64,000 nt of DNA from Nannocystis pusilla. Lineage in GTDB: Bacteria > Myxococcota_A > Polyangia > Nannocystales > Nannocystaceae. The DNA lies in the NCBI RefSeq assembly GCF_026626665.1, contig NZ_JAPNKE010000002.1, positions 6,239,168-6,303,167 of the forward strand, given 5' to 3'. Shown here piece by piece: positions 32,301 through 42,479 of this stretch. The notes beneath the pieces are model-generated. The model was given only the letters and a program-made list of their open reading frames with translations, searched no databases and had not been told where the DNA came from. Position 1 is the first letter of the stretch. Each line of letters opens with the position of its first letter. Both the position numbers and the translations under genes were made by a program.

Positions 32301-35300
32301 ATGAGCGACCCATCGACCCCTGACTTCGGACCCTTTGAAAAGATCGCTCGAGAAGGTCGCCGAGCTGCGCGCTGCGCTGGCTGCTCGCGAGCAGGACGCG
32401 CGCGAGCCGCTGGCGATCGTCGGGATCGGCTGCCGCTTTCCGGCGGCGCCGACACCCCCGAAGCATTCTGGCGCGTCCTGCAGGGCGGCGTCGACGTCGT
32501 GCGCGAGCTGCCCGACGCCCGCTGGCCCTTCGACCCTGCGCTGCAGTCCGCCGCGGCCACCCGCTGGGGCGGCTTCCTCGACCACGTCGACCGCTTCGAC
32601 GCCGGCTTCTTCGGCATCTCTCCGCGCGAGGCCGCCGTCCTCGACCCGCAGCAGCGCCTCTTGCTCGAGGTCGCCTGGGAGGCCCTCGAGGACGCCGGCC
32701 AGCCTCAGCCCGCGCTGAGCGGCAGCCGCACCGGCGTGTTCGTCGGCCTCACCACCCTCGACTACCAGCAGCGCATCCTCGGCGGCGAACCGACCGACCT
32801 CGACGTCTACTCGCTCACCGGCAACAGCCAGTGCTTCGCCGCCGGCCGGCTCTCCTATTTGCTCGGCCTCCAGGGCCCGTGCCTCGCCGTCGACACCGCC
32901 TGCTCCTCCTCCTCACCGCCGTCCACCTCGCCGGCGACAGCTTGCGCGATCGGCAGTGCGACCTCGCCATCGCCGGCGGCGTCAATTGATCCTCTCTCCG
33001 TCGCCACCCACATGCTCGCGCAGGCCCAGGCCCTCTCGCCGAGCGGTCGCTGCCGCACCTTCGACGCCGCCGCCGACGGCTTCGTCCGCGGCGAGGGCTG
33101 CGGCGTCGTCGTCCTCAAGCGCCTCGGCGACGCTCGCCGCGACGGCGACCGGATCTGGGCCCTCGTGCGCGGCAGCGCCATCAACCAGGACGGCCGCTCC
33201 ACCGGCCTCACCGCGCCCAACGTCCTCTCCCAGCAGGCCCTCCTGCGCGACGCCCTCGCGCGCGCCGGCCTCGCCCCCGAGCAGGTCGGCTACATCGAGA
33301 CCCACGGCACCGGCACCCTGCTCGGCGACCCGATCGAGATCGAAGCCCTCAAGGCCGTCTACGGCCGCCCGCGCGACGACGGCTCGCAGTGTCGCCTCGG
33401 CGCCCTCAAGACCTGCACCGGCCACCTCGAAGCCGCCGCCGGCATCGCCGGATTAATTCAAGCGGTCCTCGCCCTGCAGCACCGGCAGATCCCCGGCAAC
33501 CTCAACTTCGACACCCTCAACCCGCGGATGTCCCTTGAAAACACGCCGCTGGTCGTCGCCGCTGGCGTGACCGCCTGGGAGCCCGGCCCGCCCCGCGGGT
33601 CGCCGGGATCTCCGCCTTCGGCTTCAGCGGCAGCAACGCCCACGTCCTCATCGAAGAATTCTCCGACCCATCAGCGCCGAGCGACTCGCCGTCCTCACCG
33701 AGCCCTCTCGCTGCGACCTCGACCACGCCGCATTCATCACACTTCGCCAGCCCCCAGGCGCCGTCCGCCGCCCGGCCGCTCGCCACCCACGATTCCACGC
33801 CCGCGTCGAGCGCCCTCACTGCAACCTCGATCGCGTCGCATTCATCACCCTTCGCCGGTCCCCACTCGCCGCCCGCCGCCCATCCCCTCGCCACCCACGA
33901 TTCCGCGCCCGCGCCCAGCGCCCTCGCTTCGCCGGGATCCCGGCATGCGCAGCCAAGCATCTCCGCCGACCCGCCCCTCCTCCTCCCGCTCTCGGCCCGC
34001 GCTCCGGCGGCCCTGCGTCAGCTCGCCGAGCGCCTGCGGGCCCGGCTCGATCGCCTCACCGATCGCCCTGAGCTGCGTGACCTCGTCCACACCGCCGCCC
34101 GGCGGCGCACCCATCATTCGCACCGCCTCACCGTCGCCGGCCGCGACCTTGACGACTTGCGCGACGGCCTCGACGCCTGGCTCGCCGGTCGCGACCACCG
34201 CGCAGTCGCCGACGGCCACCTGCGTCCCGGCGGTCGCCCCCGCATCGCCTTCGTCTTCCCCGGCATGGGCACGCGCTGCGCCGGCGTCGGTCGCCAGCTT
34301 CCTCGCCGACGAGCCCGTGTTCGCCCGCGCCTTCGCCGACGCCGCCGACGCCGTGCGGCGCCACGGCGACATCGACGTGCGGGCCGCCCTCGCCGACGAC
34401 GACCTCCTGACCCGCGTCGACGTGTTTCAGCCGACCCTCTTCGCCGTCGAGGTCGCCCTCGCCGCCTTGTGGCAATCGTGGGGCGTCCGGCCCGACGCCG
34501 TCGTCGGCCACAGCCTCGGGGAGATCGCCGCTGCCCACGTCGCCGGCGCCCTCCGCCTCGACGACGCCGCCCGGATCGTCTGCGCCCGCAGCCGCCTGCT
34601 CACCGACCCGCGCGCTCGCGGGGCCATGGCCGTCGTCGACCTCGCCCCCGAGCAACTCCTCCCGCGCCTCGGCGAATTCGCCGGCCGCCTCGTCGTCGCC
34701 GCCCACAACGCTCCCGCCGCCACCGTCGTCTCCGGTCCGGCCGCCGACCTCGACGACCTCCTCGCCCGCCTCGCCGCCGACGGCCTCGACGCCCGCCGCC
34801 TCAAGGTCGACATCGCCTTTCACAGCCCGCACATGGACCCCCTGTGCGCCCCGCTCGCGCACGCGCTCCGCGACCTCGAGCCGACCCGCGGCGCCGTCCC
34901 CCTACTCCACGGTCAGCGGTTGCCCCTCGATCCATCGCGCCTCACCGCCGCGCATTGGGTCAACAACCTCCGCGCCCCCGTGCGCTTCGCCGACGCCGTC
35001 GCCCGCCTGCTCGCCGACGGCATCACCCTCTTCCTCGAGGTCGGCCCGCGACCGAGCCTGCTCGGCTTCCTCGACCTCGCCCTGCGCGCCGCCGGCCCCG
35101 AGCGCCTCGCCCTCGCCAGCCTGCGCAGCGGCCTCGACGAGCCCACGGCCATGCGCGCTGCGCTCGGCGCCTTGCACACTCGCGGCTATCCCGTCGATTG
35201 GCAGCAGCACGCCCCCGCCGGCCGCTGCGTCGCCCTGCCCACTTACCCGTGGCAGCGCGAGCGTCACTGGATCGACTACGCCCCGCGCCGCCCCGCCCCG

Positions 35301-36880
35301 GCCCCCGCCGCACCCCCGGCTCTCGGCGAGCACCTCGACCTCGCCGACCCGCCCGGCGGCCACCTGTGGCGCGGCGAGATCGATCCGCGGCGCACCCCCT
35401 ATTTGCGGGACCATCGCGTCCACGACCAGCCCGTCGCCTCCGGCGCGGTCCTCCTCGACCTCGTCGCCGCCGCCGCCGCCGTTGCCCTCGACCTCGGCCC
35501 CGCTGCCGCCGCGCCGCTGCACCTGAGCGACCTCCGCCACTGCTCCCCGCTGCTCCTCGCCGACGACGCCGCCCGCGCCCTCCAGACCACGCTCGTGCCC
35601 GCCGGCGACGGCCGCTGGCGCATCACGATCGCCAGCCGCCCCCACGACTCGCGCGCCCCGTGGACCCGCCACCTCTCGGCCACCATCGAATCACCGGCCG
35701 CCACGAATCGCTCCCAATCACAGCACATCGGCGACACAATCTCTGCCGCAGACGTCGCCCCCGAATCATCGCACCTCGCCGGTGACCGTCCGGACCTCGC
35801 GGTCCCCTCGCGCTCCCCCGACCTCGCTCTCGCCGAATCATCGCACCTCGCCGGTGACCGTCCGGGCCTCGCGGACCCCTCGCGCTCCCCCGACCTCGCT
35901 CTCGCCGAATCATCGCACCTCCCCAGCGCCTCCACGAACCTCGTGGGCCGCGAATCTTCGCACCTCCCCAGCGCCTCCACGAACCTCGTGGGCCGCGAAT
36001 CTTCGCACCTCGCCAGCGACCCGGACCTCGCGGGCCTCTCGCGCTCCCCCGACCTCGCTGCCGCCGAATCACCCCACCGCCCCGACGACCCCTCGGTCCC
36101 CGCGGGCGAATTCACCGGCTCCCCCGCGCTCGCCGCCGTGCGCGAGGCCTGCCGCGAGCCTGTCGACCTCCCCGCCCTCTACGCCCGCCCGAGGCCGGCG
36201 GCAGCAGCTTCGGCCCTGCCTTTCGCGGCGTCGATCGCCTGTGGCGCGGCGACCAGCAGTTGCTCGCGCGCATCCTCCCCGCCCCCGGCCTCCCTGCCGA
36301 CGCCCTCACCTCCCTCCACCCCGCGGTCATGGACGCCTGCGTCCACGTCCTCGCCGCCGCCCTGCCCGGCGACGCCCCGCTCGCCCTCGTCGGCGGCGGC
36401 ATCGACCGCGTCCGCCTGCGCGCCCGCCCGCGCGGCACCTGTCTCTGGAGTCATATCGTCATTCGCCCCGCCGACCCCGGCCTCGTGATCGGCGACCTCA
36501 CCCTCTTCGACGACCACGGCCAGGCCATCGCCGAGCTCGACGGCGTCCGCCTCCACGCCACCACCCCCCAATCCGTCTCCCCCGACCTCCGCCGCCGCCT
36601 CCTCGACCTCCCCGCCGACGAGCGCCCGCGCCTGCTCGAGCAGCACCTCGTCGGCCTCCTCGCCGGCGTCCTGCGCATCGACCCCGAGCGGATCGGCGTC
36701 GACGGCGAGTTCGCCGACCTCGGCCTCGACTCGATCATGGTCGTCGAGTTGCGCGATGCTCTGCGCGCCGGCCTCGGCCTGCAGATCGCCGCTGCCCTCG
36801 TCTGGCAACATCCCAGCGTCCGGGCCCTCGCCGCCTGCCTCCTCGCCCGCCTCGCCGCCCCCGAAAGGACTTCCACGTGA
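32301..36880 (+). CDS. type I PKS module lacking KR: KS-AT-DH-ACP, last extension module (several frame breaks)
   Basis: About 1525 residues. KS: DTACSSS, ETHGTGT, TGHLEAAAG (catalytic residues kept). AT: FPGMGTRCAGV, GHSLGEIAAAH, IAFH (malonyl type). A DH-like domain (HRVHDQPVASGA, MDACVH) has lost the Gly and Pro of HxxxGxxxxP and is interrupted by a repeat insertion (35763-36074). The ACP has LGLDSIMVVELR. There is no KR, so the beta-keto group stays, as needed for pyrone formation. No thioesterase domain follows. Breaks occur near 32320, 32440, 32905, 32985, 33595, 34300 and 36190, the highest density in the window. The start is uncertain because the natural N-terminus (DPLKRSLEKVAELRAAL) is in the +1 frame relative to the ATG at 32301. 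Used twice it would give a 4-hydroxy-2-pyrone; that is inference. Confidence 0.85.
33700..33925 (+). repeat. two-copy, about 108-bp repeat in the KS-AT linker of the fourth PKS
   Basis: In the frame joining KS to AT, two 36-residue units end PLATHDSTPA and PLATHDSAPA, with shared blocks (PHSSHFASP / SHSSPFAGP). Ala/Ser/Pro/His-rich and probably flexible. Confidence 0.6.
35763..36074 (+). repeat. in-frame repeat insertion within the DH domain of the fourth PKS
   Basis: GAATC(A/T)TCGCACCTC starts units at 35763, 35835, 35907, 35952 and 35997, with a degenerate start at 36066. Spacings are 72, 72, 45, 45 and 69 bp, all multiples of three. Encoded units read ESSHLAGDRP..., ESSHLPSASTNLVGR and so on, between the two halves of the double hot-dog fold. 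Confidence 0.9.
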
Positions 36881-37650
36881 CCGCCCGCGACCCCGCCGCG
36901 CTCTGGTTCCACAGCCCGCGCCCGCGCCCCGACGCCCGCCTGCGCCTGTTCTGCTGCGCCCACGCCGGGGCCGCCGCGCACGTCTTCCACGCCTGGCCGG
37001 CCGGCCTCCCGCCCGACGTCGAGGTCTGCGCCGTCCAGCTCCCGGGTCGCGCCTTTCGCCTCGCCGAGCCCGCCTACACCGCCGTTGAGCCGCTCGTCGC
37101 CGCCCTCGACGCCGCCGCCGCCCCGCTGCTCGATCGGCCCTTCGCCGTGTTCGGTCACAGCATGGGCGCCCTCGTCGCCTTCGAGTGGACCCGCGCCCTC
37201 CGTCGCCGCCGCGGCCCCCTGCCCGAGCGTTTGTGCGTGTCCGCCTTCCGCGGCCCGCACCTGCCCGACCCCGCCACCCCGCTGCACCGCCTCGCCGATC
37301 ACGAGTTCGTCGCCACCTTGCAGCAGCGCCACGGCGTCCTCGACGACGCCCTCGCCGACCCCGAGCTGCGGGCCTTGATGCTCCCCGTCCTGCGCGCCGA
37401 CTTCACCGTCCTCGAGACCTACGAGCACCGCCAGGAGCCGCTCCTCGACCTGCCGCTGCACGCCTTCGCCGGCAGCGACGACCGCGGCGTCCCTCCGGCC
37501 CAGGTCGCCGCCTGGGCGCTCCAGGCCGGCCGCGGCTTTTCCCTCGACGTCCTCCCCGGCGGCCACTTCTTCCTCCACACCGCCCGGGCCGACCTGCTCG
37601 CCCGGCTCTCGCGTCTGTTGTCTGCGCCTCGCGCTCAGGAGCTCCCGTGA
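36877..37650 (+). CDS. type II thioesterase
   Basis: 257 residues, alpha/beta-hydrolase fold. The nucleophile motif is VFGHSMGAL (Ser about residue 94); the Asp lies around FAGSDDRGVP and the His in GGHFFLH. The GTG at 36877 overlaps the preceding PKS stop (GTGA), with AAAGGA about eight bases upstream. External thioesterases of this class normally clear stalled or misprimed carrier proteins. Because the last PKS has no thioesterase domain of its own, this enzyme might also help release the product, unless pyrone closure releases it spontaneously. Confidence 0.9.
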   Translation: MTARDPAALWFHSPRPRPDARLRLFCCAHAGAAAHVFHAWPAGLPPDVEVCAVQLPGRAFRLAEPAYTAVEPLVAALDAAAAPLLDRPFAVFGHSMGALVAFEWTRALRRRRGPLPERLCVSAFRGPHLPDPATPLHRLADHEFVATLQQRHGVLDDALADPELRALMLPVLRADFTVLETYEHRQEPLLDLPLHAFAGSDDRGVPPAQVAAWALQAGRGFSLDVLPGGHFFLHTARADLLARLSRLLSAPRAQELP

Positions 37651-38876
37651 CCGCCACCACCGCCGCACCCATCGTCTTCGACCCGAGCGACCTCGGCTTC
37701 ATCGCCGACCCTTACCCGACCTATCGCCGGCTGCGCGAGCAGGCCCCGGTGTATCGCTGGGAGCCCGCGCGGATCTGGGTCGTCAGTCGCTACCACGACG
37801 TCGTCACCGTCCTGCGCGACCGTCGATTCAGCCTCGACGACGCTCACTGGGAGTTCGCCGCCCCGCCGCCCGCGGGCGCCCAGCCGACCGCCTACCAGCA
37901 CTTGATGAAGAACAGCCTGTTCCGCCTGCCCGAGGTCGACCACCAGCGGATCCGCCGGCTCGTCGCCCCGGCGATGAGCCCGCGGACCCTCGTCGGCCTC
38001 CAGCGCGACGTCGACGCCGTCGTCGGCGACGCGCTGGCCCGCCTCGCCGGCCGCGACGACGTCGACCTCGCCCGCGAGTTCTCCGAGCGGATCCCCCTGC
38101 GCGTCATCGGCCGGATGCTGCAGATCCCCGAGCGCCACGAGGAGACCTTCCGCCGCTTCGGCCTCGCCCTCATCGACTCGATCAGCGTCGCCCTCTCGCC
38201 CGACGAGTTCGCCGCCACCATCGCCCCGATCCCCGCCGGCCTCGACATGCTCAACGAGGTCATCGAGGAGCGCCGCCGCGACCACGAGCCCGGCCTGCTC
38301 ACCGCCTGGATCGAGGCCGAGGAGGCCGGCGAGCGGCTCACCCGCGACGAGCTCGTCGCCCTCGCCGGCAGCATGATCACCGCCGGCACCGACACCGCCG
38401 TCCAGCTCGTCAGCTTCGCCGTGCTCGACCTCCTGCGCCACCCCGACCAGCTCGCCCGCCTGCGCGCCGATCCCGGCCTCGTGCGCGGCGCCGTCGACGA
38501 GGTCCTGCGCTTCGACCACTTCGGCAAGGGCGGCGTCCCGCGCTTCCCGCTCGAGGACGTCGAGCTCGGCGGCCGGCAGATCCGCCGCGGCGAGATGGTC
38601 ATCGGCCTGGTCGGCTCGGCCCTGCGCGACCCCGAAGTGTTCCCCGATCCCGACCGCTTCGACATCGGCCGCAGCCAGGCCCAGAGCATCGCCTTCGGCA
38701 GCGGCCCGCACTTCTGCGCCGGCGCCTCCCTCGGCCGCATGATGAGCCAGACCGCCGTCCTGTCGCTCGTCACCCTTTACCCCGAGCTCGCCCTCGCCGG
38801 CCCGCCGACCTTCGAGAGCCACGCCTTCTTGCGCAAGATCAGCCACCTCCCCGTGCACCTCGGCCCGGCCGCGTGA
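37647..38876 (+). CDS. cytochrome P450
   Basis: 409 residues, bacterial class I type without a membrane anchor. I-helix oxygen-activation motif AGTDTA, K-helix EVLR (ExxR), and heme loop FGSGPHFCAGASLGR with the axial Cys near residue 358. It overlaps the thioesterase gene by a GTGA and is the last gene of the operon. Probably a tailoring oxidase of the polyketide; site and timing unknown. Ferredoxin and reductase partners are not encoded here. Confidence 0.92.
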   Translation: MTATTAAPIVFDPSDLGFIADPYPTYRRLREQAPVYRWEPARIWVVSRYHDVVTVLRDRRFSLDDAHWEFAAPPPAGAQPTAYQHLMKNSLFRLPEVDHQRIRRLVAPAMSPRTLVGLQRDVDAVVGDALARLAGRDDVDLAREFSERIPLRVIGRMLQIPERHEETFRRFGLALIDSISVALSPDEFAATIAPIPAGLDMLNEVIEERRRDHEPGLLTAWIEAEEAGERLTRDELVALAGSMITAGTDTAVQLVSFAVLDLLRHPDQLARLRADPGLVRGAVDEVLRFDHFGKGGVPRFPLEDVELGGRQIRRGEMVIGLVGSALRDPEVFPDPDRFDIGRSQAQSIAFGSGPHFCAGASLGRMMSQTAVLSLVTLYPELALAGPPTFESHAFLRKISHLPVHLGPAA

Positions 38877-38907
38877 ACCCCATCGAGAAGTCGAGCCCCC
38901 AGGCCAT

Positions 38908-39528
38908 CTATTCTATAGATGTCTCATGAGACATGTAATGAAGAGCCTGGGGCTCTGGGCGATCGAGCGCAGGCGAGAGCGCCGGCTCGACGGGCGCGCG
39001 CAGCCGACGACGCCGAGCCGACGCTCGCACGAAGCCGGTGAAGGCGGCGAGCCAGAGGACGCCCAGGGCTTTCGTCCACCATCCCGGGTAGAAGACGAAA
39101 AAGAAGAACCCGAGGTTTAGGACGTGATGCACCAGGCGGTCGCATCTCCCGAACGAGCGCGACATGAATTCTTCGTAGTCATCGAGTCCGCCCATGTTCC
39201 ACCGAGAACAGGGCGCAGGTGCTCTCTCCGTCGACGAGGGCTCCATGCCCGCATCCATGACCGGCCTGCGCCGATGTCGCCGGGCGAGCCACTGGCGGGC
39301 GAGCCGCTCCACGAGGCCACCCCAGACTTGATAGTACAGATAGGACGCCAGCGCGCTCTGCCACCAAGCCACCGGAAAATAGAGCGTGAGCGGAAAGAGG
39401 AGCAGAAAGAGGGGCAGCCAGAAGAGGAGCGCGATGGGCGTGAGGAACGCCCGCGCCCAGAATTGCTCGGTCGGCAACCAGCCCCAGGGCTGAGGCGGTA
39501 GCGGTGTATAGACACTGAGCGCAGACAT
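38908..39528 (-). CDS. small integral membrane protein of unknown family
   Basis: 206 residues from ATG 39528. Two strongly hydrophobic regions, one after about residue 30 (ALLFWLPLFLLLFPLTLYF) and one in the second half (LGFFFFVFYPGWW and the residues after), separated by a charged Arg-rich loop, suggest two hairpins or three to four membrane helices. It lies 13 bp downstream of the preceding minus-strand gene and is almost certainly co-transcribed with it. I do not recognise the family. Given the partner (39542-40141) an immunity or export role is conceivable. The 3' end carries the perfect palindrome ATGTCTCATGAGACAT (38919-38934). Confidence 0.6.
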   Translation of the reverse strand: MSALSVYTPLPPQPWGWLPTEQFWARAFLTPIALLFWLPLFLLLFPLTLYFPVAWWQSALASYLYYQVWGGLVERLARQWLARRHRRRPVMDAGMEPSSTERAPAPCSRWNMGGLDDYEEFMSRSFGRCDRLVHHVLNLGFFFFVFYPGWWTKALGVLWLAAFTGFVRASARRRRLRAPVEPALSPALDRPEPQALHYMSHETSIE

Positions 39529-39541
39529 GGGGTCCCGTCTT

Positions 39542-40141
39542 CTAGTTCTGCGCGTCCCCGCATTTTTTATGCACGATCGCCCCGGTCTGAGCGCCCACCT
39601 GAGTGCCCAGACCGACACAGGCGGGGGTGCCGAGACCTACGGTCCCCCATTCACACCCCGCAATGACGCCGGCGGCGATTGCCAGGCCACTGAGCCCGGC
39701 TGCGACTGCGCAAAGGAACCTCTCCTTGCCGGTCAGCAACTCAAGGACGACGTTGTAGTCCCAAACCTGATACACGCTCGCGGACAAGAGATGCGCCTCC
39801 TCGCCGGTGAGGTCGCCGAAGGCCGTGCTCTCCGCCACGACCTCACCGCCCAGGTATTCCAGTTCGACGAGTACGCGGCGGTCGAGGGTCAGTCGCGCCA
39901 CGCCGGCGCCATCCTCGCCGATGCGCGCGGCAATCACTACGTGGCCTAGCGGGATGTCATAATCAACCCGCATGAAAGCCTCGTCCCCGGGCTCGACGAC
40001 AGCAACGACGTCCCGGAGCTCGATCGACGATTCAAGGCTGTTTAGCACGGTCTGCACGTCCTCGCCCGGCGCGCCGGTCGCCAAGGGCGCCCTGTCGAGG
40101 TCAGGGGACAGGAGGAGGGAGAGGACGGTGAGGGCGTGCAT
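39542..40141 (-). CDS. hypothetical protein with Gly/Cys-rich hydrophobic C-terminal tail
   Basis: 199 residues; ATG 40141 with AAAGG just upstream. The first 140 residues look like a soluble mixed alpha/beta domain of unknown family. The last 60 residues change character: small, hydrophobic and Gly-rich with four cysteines (FLCAVAAGL, AGCEWGTVGLG, PACVGLG, HKKCGD). A cleavable, Cys-containing Gly-rich tail behind a long leader is reminiscent of some bacteriocin precursors (halocin C8 style), and the next gene encodes a membrane protein. This is inference from composition only. It could equally be a membrane-inserted glycine-zipper protein. Confidence 0.5.
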   Translation of the reverse strand: MHALTVLSLLLSPDLDRAPLATGAPGEDVQTVLNSLESSIELRDVVAVVEPGDEAFMRVDYDIPLGHVVIAARIGEDGAGVARLTLDRRVLVELEYLGGEVVAESTAFGDLTGEEAHLLSASVYQVWDYNVVLELLTGKERFLCAVAAGLSGLAIAAGVIAGCEWGTVGLGTPACVGLGTQVGAQTGAIVHKKCGDAQN

Positions 40142-40295
40142 CACCTTTCCGTACGGCACTGAATGGGCGTCGATGGCGCCACCACGCAAATCGACGTCGT
40201 GATCGCTGAATGCCTATGTGTAGGGATGCCGCCTCTCATCGTGCGGAGGAGGCGCTGTCGAGGCGGGCGACCGCGGGTGCGCCCCGCGCGTCGGC

Positions 40296-40526
40296 TCAGG
40301 GCAGCAGCGTGATCGGGAGCTGCGCCAGCGCCTCGTAGTCGACGTCCGTCGCCGCCGGTTCGGTCGTCCCGCCGGTGGTCGGCGGGTCGCTCGCGGTCGT
40401 GACGCTCGCGGTCGTGCCGGTCGTGCTCGCGACATGTGGGGACGAACTCGACGGGTGCGCGGGGGGTTCTGCCCACAGGTCCGAGCTCGATCCGACGCCC
40501 CGGACTGCAGGTGCCGCGCGCCCCTC
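40296..40526 (-). pseudogene. possible lipoprotein-tail remnant, no start codon
   Basis: An open stretch with no usable start, in the same frame as and right after the quinone-reductase stop. It reads as a Ser/Thr/Pro-rich linker (ASTTGTTASVTTASDPPTTG) ending YEALAQLPITLLP. The linker resembles those of the FG-GAP and kelch-like lipoproteins in this window. It may be the leftover 3' end of a deleted lipoprotein gene, or chance. Confidence 0.25.
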
Positions 40527-41304
40527 TCAGCGCCGGTGCAGCCGGAACCCCTGCTGCCCCGCCTGCTCCAGCCCCTCTTTCAATCGCATCGAAGGGATCT
40601 CGTAGTCCCCGCCGTTCTGCCGGCGATACGCGATCGGTGCATCGACGAACAACCGTGAAAGACGACTATCGAGCTCGGTCGCCACGCTCTCGAAGCGCCC
40701 CGCGTCCATGCGACTCGCGCGATAGACCACGAACGGATCGAGCACCGAGAAGCCGGGATAAAACAAAACTCCGTGCTGGATGGGGAACAGCAGGTCGTCG
40801 ATCGGCCCGTTGATCCCGCGCTCATGATAATGCTCGGACCAGCCGCCGGTCGTCACCACCAGCATCGCCCGCTTGCCCGCGAACACTCCCTCGCCGTAGC
40901 GATCGCCCCAGCGGCGGTCCGAGTGCTCGCCGACCCCGTAGGCGAACCCGTGCGCGTACACCCGCTCCACCCAGCCCTTCAAGATCGCCGGCATCGAGAA
41001 CCACCAGCGGGAACTGCAGGATGACCGCGTCGGCCCACAGCAGCCGGCGCTGCTCCTCGGCCACGTCGGCGGTCTGCGTGCCCTCGGCGAACGCGCGGTG
41101 CGACGCCGCGACGACGTCGAGGCGCGCCCCTGCGGCCTCGGCCGGGAAGTCCGCGCCGTCGAGCGCGGCCTTCCAGCCCTGCGCGTAGAGGTCGGACACG
41201 ATCACCTCGTGCCCCTCGGCCGTGAGCGTCGCGACCATGCGATCGCGGAGCGAGCCGTTGAGCGAGCGCGGCTCGGGGTGGGCGTAGACGATGAAGATCT
41301 TCAT
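40527..41304 (-). CDS. NAD(P)H:quinone oxidoreductase / flavodoxin-fold protein (one frame break)
   Basis: About 258 residues. N-terminal MKIFIVYAHPEPRSLNGSL is the FMN-binding start of the Flavodoxin_2 (KefF/NQO1/MdaB) family. The middle motif is QFPL followed, after a break near 40985, by SMPAILKGWVERVYAHGFAYG, and TTGGWSEHY is typical of the family. The break fits the loss of two bases (expected LWWFS). ATG at 41304 with AGGA upstream. Predicted soluble flavoprotein reducing quinones or other electrophiles. It is divergent from a LysR regulator gene 118 bp away, which is the likely controller. Confidence 0.85.
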
Positions 41305-41422
41305 GGCATCCTGGTCCTTCGCGACGAGCGGGCCGCCGGGCGTGCGCCGGCGGACGCCCTCGATCTTGGGCCCGCCCCCGCCCGCGTTGAAATCGCCGCG
41401 CTTGTGTGCTGCTATCACCCGC

Positions 41423-42325
41423 GTGGATAGCAGCCGCCTCGACCTCGACTTGCTCGTCGCGCTCGACGCCCTGCTCGCCGAGCGCAACGTGACGCGGGCG
41501 GCCCGGCGCCTGCACCTCAGCCAGCCGGCCCTGTCGGCCCAGCTGCAGCGGCTGCGCGACCTCCTCGGCGACCCGCTCCTCGTCCCTGCCCAGCGCGGCA
41601 TGACCCCGACCCGGCGCGCGCTCGAGCTGCAGGCCCCGCTGCACGAGGCGCTCGAGGGCGTCCGCGCCGCGCTCGCCACCGGCGCCGGCTTCGATCCTGC
41701 CACCGCTCGGCTGACGATCTCCGTCGCCGCCTCCGACTACATGCAATACGCGGTGCTGATGCCGCTCGCCTTCCAGCTGCGGCGCGAGGCCCCGGGCCTG
41801 CGGCTGGCCTGGCGGGCCCTCGACGTCGCCCAGCTCGCCGCCCAGGCCGAGCGCGGCGAGGTCGACCTCGCCTTCCTCACCCCCGAGTCCGCGCCCGAGC
41901 AGCTGCGCAGCCGCAAGCTCCTCGACGAGCGCTACGTCGTCATCGTCCGCAAGGGCCACCCGCACGTCGCGGCCCCGATCGATCTCGACCAGCTCTGCGC
42001 CCTCGACCACGTCGTCGTCAGCCCGAGCGGCGGCGGCTTCACCGGCCCCACCGACGCGGCGCTGGCCGCCCACGGCCGCGAGCGCCGCGTCGTCCTCTCG
42101 GTGCCCTCGTTCCTCATGGTCCCCGAGCTGGTCGCCCGCTCCGACCTGGCCGCCCTGGTCCCCGAACGCATCGCCCGCGACCGCGCCGACCGCCTCCAGC
42201 TGCTCGAGCCCCCGGTCCCCGTCCCCGGCTTCGCCATCACCATGGTGTGGCACCGTCGAGCCGCCCGACACCCGGCGATCACCTGGCTCCGCGACCGCGT
42301 GCGCAGCTTCGCCAGGGGCGTCTGA
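41423..42325 (+). CDS. LysR-family transcriptional regulator
   Basis: 300 residues from GTG 41423. N-terminal winged helix: NVTRAARRLHLSQPALSAQLQRLRDLLG is the LysR helix-turn-helix. The rest is the type 2 periplasmic-binding-like effector domain. The gene is divergent from the quinone reductase, the classical LysR layout in which the regulator binds the shared intergenic region (41305-41422) and responds to a substrate or oxidant of its target. The inducer is unknown. Confidence 0.9.
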   Translation: MDSSRLDLDLLVALDALLAERNVTRAARRLHLSQPALSAQLQRLRDLLGDPLLVPAQRGMTPTRRALELQAPLHEALEGVRAALATGAGFDPATARLTISVAASDYMQYAVLMPLAFQLRREAPGLRLAWRALDVAQLAAQAERGEVDLAFLTPESAPEQLRSRKLLDERYVVIVRKGHPHVAAPIDLDQLCALDHVVVSPSGGGFTGPTDAALAAHGRERRVVLSVPSFLMVPELVARSDLAALVPERIARDRADRLQLLEPPVPVPGFAITMVWHRRAARHPAITWLRDRVRSFARGV

Positions 42326-42479
42326 CCCCTTGACGTGTCTCTCCGGACATATGGCTCATCGACCATGCCGGCTCACCGGCGGCCCTGCAGATCGATCGGG
42401 TCGGCGATCGAGGCTGCGAACGGCTGCTCCGCCGCGATGCGGACCGCGAGGTCGCGCCGGCGACCTCGCGTCCGGCGGG

